A stretch of DNA of 64,000 nucleotides from Strongylocentrotus purpuratus (Eukaryota; Echinodermata; Echinoidea; Camarodonta; Strongylocentrotidae), in NCBI RefSeq assembly GCF_000002235.5, contig NW_022145559.1, forward strand, positions 62,001 to 126,000, written 5' to 3'. Under the pieces are notes generated by a model that saw nothing but the letters and a program-made list of their open reading frames with translations, was not told where the DNA came from and did not search any database. Made by a program: the position numbers and the translations under genes. Below are positions 13,601 to 25,898 of the stretch, piece by piece (the first letter of the stretch is position 1; every line of letters starts with the position of its first letter).

Positions 13601-16600
13601 GTATGTTTATGCTAATGCTAGTGATAAATAAACAAAATTAATATAACAAATTGTACCAACACTATGTTTGGATGTCAAGAGAAACATAAGCATCCCTCAA
13701 TGAACTATGAACAATGACATGATATTCATCAAGTCTTTCCTGTTTTCCTGAATAGCTGTCGAGTGTGAGGGAAGCCCACCAGAGGTCGCCCTTGCATCCA
13801 CCATGATACTAGGATCAGTGTATCAAGATATAGCTCTATACACCTGTCAAGTTAGTTATATTCCTGATAGTGAACCAATTAGCTTCTGTCAGCATATAGG
13901 CACATGGAGTACACCTAACTTGACATGTAAAGGTAAGATAATATCTATTTATTAATTCTATGTTCTTAATACAGGGTAGACACTTCGGTACAATAAAAAG
14001 TTGTATTTAGCGCAGGTACATGGTTTGTTTTACCTGTCAGCTAAATATGCATTGTAAACCTTGGAATTGAGTAACCAGGGACTGACTGCTTTAAGGCCTA
14101 TCCGAGAAACTGGGTAATGAGGACTAATGCCTTATTAAAGGGTGCTAGCGGATCGGCTTTCTTAAGACCTCTGCTCTAACACTGAGCTTTCGTGAATATA
14201 CAAAAATAGATAGCATAGTGATGTGACTATAAAGAACAATTAAGCTCGCTGTAGCGATGATTCTAATCTAAGGCCACTGAATTTAGTTGCTAATGTCTTC
14301 CCTTGTTCGTGATATTTACTGCAAATCTGTTTTGTATTCCCAACATTCAGCCCATGTTACAGGAACCCCTGTATAAATGGAGTAGATGGTTCATCGTTTA
14401 CATGTACATGTACCCAAAACTACACTGGTTCCACCTGTGATGAAGTTAAGGCATCCAAGATATATGTGTTGTGGACTAGTGGTTAGGGCTCCTGACAGTG
14501 AACACGGTACGGGTCGGGGTTCGAATCCCTACCGCATCCCAACTTCCTTTGGCAGGACATTGATCTACGCTTGCCACATTCTAACTTTTAAAAATGTAGT
14601 AAGTGGGTACGTGGTAGGATTCATTTCTTCAATGCACTGAGCAATACGCCTGCCGGAGCTACATCCGACTTAACCATTGTACTTCCCTCATGTCGTTCTT
14701 CAAAAAAAAATCTTCCACGGCCTTCAATGCAAGTACCATAACTAACTTTTACTTTAATAAACATAACCAATTTCACCACTCCAGCCCACCTGCTATTTAA
14801 ATACTTTTTTTAGATTTTGAACCTACATGGTTTGTCATTCTTTCAGAGATAAGGCTTTAATACGAAACCATTCCCTTTTACTAGGCAAGCTTCTCTGCAA
14901 AGCACAGAATCACAAACAGGACCTGGAATGACATTGTATCAAGATATTAATCTTTTTTAATAACAACTGCAAAAACTTTCACAACGGCTTACTTCGAATC
15001 ATAGGGTCTTTATTTATTATTTAAACATTATCTGTGATGCTACCTTGGTATTTCTAATTTATGTCATTATTTTCACTACCATCCTAGTTCCCACAACAAC
15101 CTCTTCGCCTACTGTTTCTTCTCCACCAAAATCAACTTCTGCTGAAGGTTCTTCAAGTTCCATAGCAACTGTCATAGGAAGCGTTGTTGGTGCTATTCTT
15201 GTCATTGTTATCGTTATAGTTCTCATCATCACCTTATACAAGCGAAGAAGGTTAGAGAGTTACCTTGTACTTAACCCGTCCTTCTCATCAGTCCATTCTC
15301 ATCGTACTCTTTCACGCAAGGGGCGACCTTCATCAGAAAAAATGTTCGTTCAGAGTCCTTACCAAGTAAGGAAGAGGGCTATATCTAAGTCTTTCTGTTC
15401 GGCATTTAAAGTCTCTCAATCTTTCACTGGGTCTCAATCGTCGATTCGTGCTCTGCATCTCTGGAAGCCAGTCGCGAAAGTGCTTGTAGAGCGATTCTGC
15501 GAACCTTAGGCAAAGATGTTCCCTTCTGTCAGAGAAGGATTGCAGACCTGAAATCTGGAGGGCATGTCCGTAGCTGTGGTATCGATCATGAAAAATGATA
15601 CGGAGGGCTCTTCTCTGGACTCTCTCGATATCATTGGCCTGTTCAGATGTAATGGATGAATTCCAAACTGGAACACAGTACTCAAGCACAGGTCGAATGT
15701 AGCACGTGTAAATTGTGAGGAGATCTTCCACAGGGGCGCGATAACGCTTCAGGGCCCGAATGATGTAGAATTTTCGCGATGCCCTTCCTGTGATATCACG
15801 AACGTGGCTGTCCCAACGTAGGTTATGCTGCAGTATGACACCCAGAAGCTTGAGCTCTTTCACCTCCTGCAGAGTTGCATCATCTAACTCAAGATGCAAA
15901 GGAGGAAGTTCGGTCCGTGAGAAGGACACTCTCATCGATTTGCACTTTGACGAGTTGATGCGAAGACCGTTATCCAAACACCATTGATGGAACAGCGTTA
16001 AGGTGGAAGGCATCATGTTCCTTGACCCTCGTCTGCGGGTTTCTGCGAAGGTTATGTGATCGACGTATTTCCATCTGGATATACCTGCTGCGTCTGTCAA
16101 TGCGTCATTAATCAACGCAAGGAAAATTGCTGGCCCAAGGCGAGTACCCTGGGATACACCTCCAACTGGAGTAAGAGAAGATGAAAGTACTCCGTTGTAT
16201 CTTGTCATCTGTTCTCGTCCATGAAGAAAGCTACTGATCCATGGCAGCAGGGATGGTCGAGCACCCATTGCGAAGAGTTTATTTATTGCGATATTTTGAT
16301 TGACTAAGTCGAAAGCTTTTGAGAAATCAGTTACAACAATGGTGGAAACAGTTTGGAGCCGATCAGCATTGGTGTGGAGGAAATGTAGAAGATTTACGAG
16401 ATAATCAGCAGTGGAATTTCTTCTCCGACTTCCATACTGTTGAGGGTCAATGTTAGGTTCGATATCTGCCAGTAGTTGGCGATAGATGAAGAGTTCAGCC
16501 AATTTTGCAAAGTGGTCAGTCAGGGAGATTGGTCTCAGTTGATCTGTTGTGGGAGGAGATTTCTTTGGGACCGGAACGACAATAGATCTTTTCCACTGTG

Positions 16601-19600
16601 ACGGGACTTTACCTTCCCTATATGAAGTGTTTATGATGTCACATATGGGTGAACTCAGCTCTGCTGCGAACTCACGAATCAGCTTTGCGGAAACTCCATC
16701 TGGTCCACAGCTTTTACCAACTGGTGTCTTTTTCAGCTCACAGTACACTTTCCATGGATGAATCTCCATGACACTTGAAGGGTTTATGGGCTGATACGCT
16801 GGTAGTTGTCGTAAGTCTAATGGGGGAACGTTTGCTGAGATGTCAGTAAAGTTGTGATTGATTGCATTAGCAATGGCCTGGCTATCAGTTATTTCCACTC
16901 CAGGAACCCTGATAACATTGAGTGGTGATGAGTTACTAGTCGCAATTTTAACAAATTTAAACCATGCACTTGGGTTCTGGTTTTTCAGTCTTTGGATCCG
17001 ATTCTTGTAGTAATCTACTTTTGCTTTCTTGATTTCTCTTATGACCTTGTTCTTCAAACTGGACCACTCGGGACTGCAGCTACTGAGAGCAGCCTGTCTG
17101 CGCTTGATCAGTTCTTTTACCACTGGTGTGATCCAAGGTTTGTCCTTGCAGTGGACCTTTACTTCTCTTGATGGGAAGAATAACTCAATGGCAGAATTGA
17201 GGTCATTGTAGAAGTCAGGTATCGAAAATCGGTGACTACTCTTTTCTCTGCCGTATCCTTCTTGGATATGAGAAGAACTGGATAGGTGTAAGTGACTGGG
17301 GTTTGGGCCTATGCGTCATAGTTCTAGGATTGTGGTTCGATCCTTGAAGTTAACTCTGGGGTGGTCATTAATGGTCAAATGTTTATAATAAAAATTAATG
17401 GGATCGGTGTCTAGGAATAATGGGGTTATTTCTATGGATAATGGAGGTGGGAGAAAGGTGAATGACTGAAGGGAGGGGGAGTGATACAAGTACTACATAA
17501 CAATATTGATAATATATTTATCCTTTTTACCAACATAAACATTAAAATGTTTTATTGGTTCTTCTGTAAATTCAATATCATATTTGTTCGTATCTAATTC
17601 TTTCATTTTCAGTACTTTTGTTTTATTCAAATTAATCTTTGGATCTGCAAAATATTCAAAATCGTCTCCTAAATAACATTATCTACTGAATCCATTAAAT
17701 CAACACATAATGTGGTATTATCTGCAAATTGTGTTATTTTTTACTTCGCTAACCTTCTGAACTTCTATATCTTTGGTTGCAATACTAATCCCTCTTATCT
17801 TATGGTTTTCTCGAATTTTATTTGCTAGTATTTCTGCCACTAAGATAAATAACGAAGCTGATAATGGGCAGCCTTGACAAACTCCCTTTTGAATATAAAA
17901 TGTTTCTGACAACGTCCATGCTGTGAATCCCTACCATCGGCATTGTTGTTTAAAGCTTTAATCCATGCTATTAAGGAACTCTTGAAATGCATACGTTTCA
18001 ATGTCTCAATAAGAAATGAGTGATTTATATTATCAAACGCCTTTTTTAAATCTAAAAATAAAATGATACCGTCAATATTTGTTAATTTACAATAATCAAT
18101 AACGTCTTGTACAAGGCTTATGTTTTCACTTGCAGTTCTACCCTATATAAAACCTCTTTGATCAGCTGAAATTATACCTGGCATATTTTGCTGTAGCCCT
18201 ATTGACAAAACACGTTTTGCAATCTGTAGGAGAGAAATCGGTCGCCAATTATCAAGAAACTCCTTGGTGCCCTTTTTGTACAAAAGAGTAAGAATAGTTT
18301 GACGTTGTGTGAACGAGAGCCCTTGTCTCCCATACCCTTTGTTTAAATTATTTATTAACCTGTCCATTATCTGTTCCAAAAAACATTTATAACATTCAAT
18401 ACTCAGTCCGTCACTCCCAGGTGACTTATTTAAATTTATAGTAGACAATGCATCCGTCTCTTTTAACAGAAATTTACAGCTCTCAGCTTCCTTTTCTGTC
18501 AAACACTTCATGTTCACATTTCTGAAATAATCAAAATTATTTGCCTCACAGTCTTCTGTCTTACTATACAACATCTTATACAAATTGTTAAATCTCTTTT
18601 AAAATATATTTACTGTTTACAATTGTTTTACCACCTTTCTCTATATAATGTAACTCCTTTTTTTCCCCTCTTAGTTTCTCAAGCTGTATTATTAAGAAAG
18701 TTAGACCCCCCCCCCCTCAAAAAAAAGCAGCGATTCTGGCGTCTGTCATTTTCTGAATTAAGAACCTACGGAAAGATGAGCCTTCAGAGTAACGCATCTT
18801 TCGGAATAAATTCAGATCCTTTGGAAATATGAGCCTTTAAAAAAATACATATTAACAAATAACCGGAATTTACTATTTACATTAATTAGAACGCCAATTA
18901 TGTTGGAACGCCACGGTGGAAACTGTATTCGGACAGGCCAGACTTCCGATGACTGATGTAGGAATCGTAATCGACTCGGAAGAATTGTGCCCAGATGTAG
19001 ATTCTGAAGGTAGGGTAATATGTAGTTGCAGATTTTCACAATTTCCAGGTGGGGGGGGGGGGGGGATCGGGGGTGGGGTAGGGCGACTATTTCATTGGAC
19101 TTTCCCTCCATGATTTCTTCAACAATGTGTTGTAACAGAATATCCAAAAATATTTATAGACCTTTTTATTCTGACATTAATAGGTAATCTATTCCAAAAT
19201 TCACTGACCATAAAAGACAATGAAAGTTCTTGAAGACATTTTGTGTAACTTCTTTTTTTTTCTTGTGGAGTAGTGGAGTAGCTATGCACTATAATGCCAC
19301 AGTAGTCTATTAAACCAAATAAGAGGAAAACTTTTATTAAAGGTATTACAAAGTTTCGGGAAATTTTGAAAAATGGGTGGATAGTGATTCTTTACAATTT
19401 TGATATATTTGGATGACCCTGTGGATGTATTAAAAACACTAGAATCTTTAGCCCATAAAACTCTTCTGCTTTCGAGAAAAATTGTAAATAAAGATTTATC
19501 GGTGCTCCCGGTAAATTTTGATAAATTTCAAATAGCTCCTACGGCTGTACAATGGTAGCTGCGACCATGAGAATCTCAGAATATGTAGTTGTAATAATAA

Positions 19601-22600
19601 TAATATTTAATTTTTATATAGCGCTTAAAGGTAAAGACCAGTATTGGAAACGCCCCAATTTCAAAAAATGAAATGGAAGCTCTTATTACCAATCATGCGA
19701 AAGAATATGTTTTGACTAATACATGATGATAATAAAATTGCCGGGAAACCGCCTACTAATTGATATATTTGGTATATTAGTTTATCTACATGGTCTGTGA
19801 GAGATAAACGCACGTGTTGCGCACGTGTGCGTATAGTCTCATATACATCTTTCTGTGTACAGTGCTTGTAACTTTACGACGACTGGGTCATATATCTTAT
19901 CATTTTGATGATTCCAGAACCTTGCAGTACACACCAATACTTATATGCTAGATGATCAACCTTTTCTAATCGATTCCACAACGTTTCTTTCACAATGCAA
20001 TCGCATGACCATAACTGGTCTTTACCTTTAATACAAATGTCTCGACAAATGTGGTATATAATTTCTGAACGGGAATAGCTAATCGGTTGATTTTAGTCAA
20101 GAAACATTGTTTTATAGCTTAATTAATATCTTGACCTTGAGAGGGAGCTATACAACATAAAGTGTTTATTATTTACAATTTCATAACTTTAGAGTCGATT
20201 TCGACCGCGACAACGATCAGTGAATATTGTAGGATCGCATATGCTTCCAATGTGTTCATTTGAACCAAATTCACGACCCCATACCAAAACTTTGTATTAC
20301 CTTTAAACATATCTAACAGGAAAGTATGAATTGATAAATCATGTAAATTATACACATTTAGGATTCGCAATCTTTTAAATATTAACATGAGTTCTCCATT
20401 CACTCAATGTTATATACAAGCCATTTTCGGTCAATGCAATATGCTTATGATAGGCTATAGCCTTAAAGGTGCTTCCCTACACCTCTATTCCGTAAGTAAT
20501 TTGTGGTTGTATACAGAAATTTCACAATTTAAATAACACTTTAAAGGTAGGGTGATATCTAAATATAAGTTGATTCCTGTTGATGTGCAGGGCTGCCTAC
20601 AAGTCATATTTTGTTATTAAAACACCTAAATATATTTCATAGATTTTTAAAATACTTGAAACAATAATTTCTCTTACCTGCTAAGCTCCACCCTAAAAAA
20701 AGCTCCAGATCTCACTCATCTTGTGACATCATCTGTCAATCATAAGTGAGCTAATAAAAGACAGTGCAAGCTCAGCATATGCTCACAAAAGACTTGTATT
20801 ATTTCATACAATACCTCCACATTACCTTTCTTTCCCTGGTGAGAGCTGACCACCTGTTTACAATAGACCATACAATACCATCATATGAGTTGCTATGTCA
20901 GACGTGATGTGAGTTTTTTAAGGGTGTAAATGAAGGAGCTTTCCTTCCTCGACCATTCGTAGTTTCCACTGTTTCATAGTTTAAAAAATAAAAATGAACA
21001 TAGATTAAACCAGTGTGGATGAAAACTTTTACCAAAGAAAAACAAAATCAGAAAGAAATTGAACACACAACTTATACAAAAGAACAGTGATTATAAATTT
21101 CACTTCACGTTACCAATTTCGAAACGTCCATTATGTTTTTCGATTAAATTGCTCTTACTTAATGAACGACACAATGTACTGCACAGAAGTGGACTCAAAT
21201 TTTTCAGCGATATTTGCACTTTCTCTAAAAGAAGAGCCTAAACTGCTTTGGGTTCAAGAATCAATCGATGGTACTGAAACGGAGAAACAGTTAATTCTTA
21301 AAATGGATTGTAATTAAATCTTGATGTTGAATGGCAGGGATTTCATTTAATGATTTTGTTTGCAAATGTTGGCATTTAATTTTTGTTTCAGTGTTATTTC
21401 CCCGACACAACTGCTACACAACGCATCATTTGCTTGTCTAATTTTGTTTTCTAAATTATTATGTTACCATTTTTCATAAGGAAAAACATCAATTTCACAC
21501 TGTTTCATCATGATTGGTAGCAGAGATAGCAAATCGTATTCAAATGATGTTTGTTAGCTTCTTTTTCCTTTATTTGTTAAATCATGTTATTTCTTTTAGG
21601 CCTTGCAGCACCAATTATTAGAGCTGTTTGCCAAGTTTCTAGTGACGGCGAAACTTATTGGAACTCCAGTATAAGATGTCAAGAGAATATCACTCGAGAA
21701 TTAAGGAGAATATTGATGGCAAGTTACATCTTGATTACTTTGGATGCTCTTCCAGTTGTTATGAAGAGGTAGACCGCGGCGTAGACCGTGGCGATTTGTA
21801 TAAGCCTGTAAATGAATGGCAACTGCGCGCAACAGAGCTTATATGGCTTTCTCAGTTCTTCCCATCTTCGGGTTACACGAACTTTGGCGACTAATCAAGC
21901 CCTATCCTCAGACTGGTCTGGCTTATGTTTGTGAAGAAAAAAAATCCGTCCTTGTCTAGTTTAACTGACACTTTTTGACAAGCCTAAACATCAAATCCAC
22001 GAGAATTGGCGTCCTGACCCGACTTTTTTTTAAATACGATATAAATACTCACAAGACAGTTCGTATGAAGGACCGCGACCAACACTTCGTAATTGTTTGA
22101 TCGTACAGCATGTTTTTCACAAAAATGTACATGCACAAATATTAGTCTTATCTCTAGGACAATCTTTGAAAATGTTGTGATTATTTGCATTCAGTTTACA
22201 CGACCTTTCGTGAATAGAGGGGCATGTTTTCACAAAATATCGGGTAGCGCGACGTAAAGCATCCAACCTTTTGTGAATATAGGGGTACGTTTTTACAAAA
22301 GGTCGTGTAATCCGACAAACCGACTAGACGCGAACATCCGATGGAACAAAATAAGCCTACGTGTACTTAGCTTTACGTCTTCATTAAAAGAAAGAAACAA
22401 ACGCCGCTGGTTACCGCTTCATATCAAAGTGAAGCTTAAGAAGTATATTTTAAGGGGCCTAACCCTAACCCTAACTCCTACGTGCAACTAGTCCAACTTT
22501 GTCTTATCGTTGAAGCTTAAGAAAAAATAATTTGCGCATTCTAACGTAGTTTAAAACTTCTCACAGGGTTGTATGGGGCTTCGATTATGTCACCCACCAT

Positions 22601-25600
22601 GCCCGAAGTTAAATATGCCTTCAATCCATCGATTCTATTTCAATTATGGGAGCATTTATATATTCATAAGAAAAAATGTGGGATATCGTCTATGATCATT
22701 CGTCAGCCCTACCGAGCCAGCTGTCTAAAATGACAAGATTTAGCGTGAATGACAAAATTTAGTCTAGACCCCGCCCCGCCCTTCCCTCTTCGAATCTTCT
22801 TGCAAAGCCCTTGTAAGTTAATTGCGAGGCCTGCAAAAGTAGAAGCCCACCCTCACCCAATGTTGTTATGCTATCAACAAGTTAATTTTACAGTAAAGAT
22901 TACAAACGTCTAATATGTGTGTCTCTTTATACTTGAAGAACGGGATATATGAAGCTAATGTGACAGATGTTGCTGAAGAAGTTTTTACAATAACCCAGAA
23001 CTATGAGGAAATTGAAGATGAAGACATTGGATTACTGTATGAGATCCTGCAGCTCATAAGGAGCCCGAATCCTGATGCAAATGTGAGTTAATGGGTCATT
23101 TCCCTTCCTTTCACGTACCTTATCTTATATATAGAACTAAATCATTTTACATAGAGAGAGAGAAAAAAGAAGAAAAGAAGAAAAACTAGCATGTTCAAAC
23201 CCATCTGTATAGTTAAGTGTGGAAGAGAAAGTTCTCCAAATTATTATTGAAAACTATACAATATACGATGAATGATAAATGTGATGGTATACTTTATATT
23301 ATTATTAGTAGAGTAGCAATGGCTCAGTGGTAAAACAGTGTTTTTTATCGGGAGGTCCGGGGTTCGAAACCAAGACGATATGCTAGTGCCCATTGATTTG
23401 TAAGGCATTATTAAATCATCATTACCAAGTCCCTGGCTGCTTATTTACAAGCAATCGCATCCTACATAGCAGTCAGGTAAAAATAATCTATCAAACCAAA
23501 CTTAAGTAAAGGGTCTAAAATAAGAAGCTTAGCGTACTTTCAGACCCCTACACATTCGTGTCTCCAATTACGGCTTGTGATGCTTTGAGGTATCTTGTTG
23601 TAATGAACGCAGAAAGTCTAATGTCGGTTGTCGTGTAATGATATTTACATTTTCTTTCATAGGTAACCGGTCTCATAGTGGAAATAGTAAATAACGTGAT
23701 GTTTGTCGACGAGGATGTGCTAGCATCTGCCCAAGAGAATGGGAATTATACTACCCTCATCGTCCAGGTATTGGAATCTCAGTTGAATACCGTCGAGGTT
23801 GGTAACAGCACGCTTGCTGCAACTTATCCTAATATAGCAGTTCAGGTAAACAAGACCTTAACTCTCACAAATCTGTACATTCTTTCTGCCCATATTGAAC
23901 GTTGTACACAGTGGTACATGATTTTGTTAAGATGATTGACATGTTGACTGGGTTGCAGAAGACGTGGTTCGGACCCCCCCCCCCCCCCCCCCTTGTACAA
24001 GTAGGACGGAGCTTTATGTGGCCGGATACTTAACAAAAGTAAAGCTGTCACGTTTGCCGTTGAATATTGGGGAAAATAAGCATCTAATAGCACTGACCAT
24101 CATGTATATTCGTCCTCTATGGACATTGTCCAATAGAAGTCTTAAAAGATGTATGGAATATTGTATATAACCTTTTTCAAATTTCTGTTTTAAATCACCT
24201 GTTGAGATACACACTCTGTCCGGACACGCAATAGCCTCTTGTCGATGGCCCTTGCGTTGTTGGAGTCCTTAAATTCTGGCGAGCGAAGCGAGCCAGAGAA
24301 CCCGAAGCGTTCGTAGACACGCAACGCCATGGTATACCCCATTTAGGATATTTCCCAATCATCCCAAGGGCTAGAGGGTATTTCTATGCTGATTATATGT
24401 CTGGGGGATCTACAGGCATATTGCAATATGGAAACGAAGTTGTGCTAGTGTTTAATCTCGATTGTGTCACTTCATTAATGTTGAGAGTATGCTTGATATA
24501 ATTTTTGTGGGTAAAAGGGGAAAGAAACTCCCCAAAAAGGAGTCTAGTTTCCAAACGCGTAAATGTGTGTGTGTATTATGATTTTGTGATAGTATGGTAT
24601 AATTTCGTGAATGTGTACTCAATGTTTAGAGCAGCAATATCGCATATTTAGAACCCATTTTATACCCGCTCCAACGGTAAAAAAAGGGTCATTATTGGTC
24701 ACTCTTTTGGATTTGAAGTGACACCACTGGTAGTTGGCTGTCCTGGTCCTGTGAATAGCTGGAGGAGAGGTGTGTAAATAGCTTGGTGGGTTGTTCCTTT
24801 ATGGAAGTTAGGTGAGAGCCCAGAGGCCGGTAGTTGACTTGTGAAATAGTTTATGGTATTATTGCATAATTATAACTGCACATACTTTCCTGTAGGTGCT
24901 TGACGTACCTTCAGACACTGCTGGAAACGGAATAGTGGTCACCATTCTAAGTATGGACACCGGTAACCTGAGCAACAGTGCCATCATGGTAGAAACCCAC
25001 CAAGACGACCCTAATGATTCTGTCCCAAGGAACACCTTTGCCAGGGTTGTTGTACCCATCGAGGTAGCCCAAGTTTTCACTACTCCAGAGTTCACGGAAG
25101 GCCCTTCAAGTTCTAATTACACTACCAATGGAGACAACCACGGCACAACTACCGCTTCAGGAGTGTCTAGTGGTCCTGTGAAAATGGTGGATGAAAGCGC
25201 TATCGAGTCTCTCAGGGTTTCTTTCGTTGTGTATGCCAATGATGTCATGTTTCCTTCACCAAGTCTTGCTCTACTCAACCGGGAGATTAATACACCAGTG
25301 GTGTCCTTAACAATCGGTGGACAGAAGATAGAGGATCTCATGGAGCGTGTCAATATCACTTTCTATAGATTCGAGGTAAGCATGGTATGGTGCACTGAAA
25401 AGTTGTGACAAATGCTCCGGTGACAATTGCTCTATCACTATTCCATTATTAACACAATTCGTAGCTTCGGTCTTGGACCAAAGACAATACCTATACACCT
25501 AAAACTAAACAAAAAATAATAATTACTTGGAAACCTAATCCCACCACTATATACAAAAAATCTCACAAAACACACCCGGATCAATCATCACCAGCTGGAG

Positions 25601-25850
25601 CATATTCTCATTAGAAACGAGCGGTAGTAACAACAACAGTGACTGGTGTTTTAAACAATCAATATTCAATCAGTTAATCATTTTTTCACTACTGTTTATC
25701 CATTACACTAACCGATGTTTTGGTAAAACCCAGATGCTTAAAATTAGATAGGCCTATATATAGTATACATTTATTATACTTAAAGATATCGTAAATAGGC
25801 ATGTGCTTAGTTCTGTTGCCACTGGTTATGGGCCGCACGTCTCTAAATTG

Positions 25851-25898
<48 letters not shown>

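Noticed and set aside
14469..14536. A second functional tRNA gene
   Set aside because: It has a perfect B box but a poor cloverleaf, and the shared SINE core follows immediately.
15333..17123. The longest single open frame in the window as a host gene
   Set aside because: All its recognisable blocks are reverse transcriptase; it is an antisense LINE in an intron.
21087..21317. A 76-residue open frame before the hormone-receptor-motif exon
   Set aside because: It has no splice signals in the needed phase, no domain similarity and AT-rich chance composition.
22459..22476. Telomeric repeat array or chromosome end
   Set aside because: Only about two and a half CCTAAC-type units are present; this is too short to mean more than chance or a small interstitial relic.
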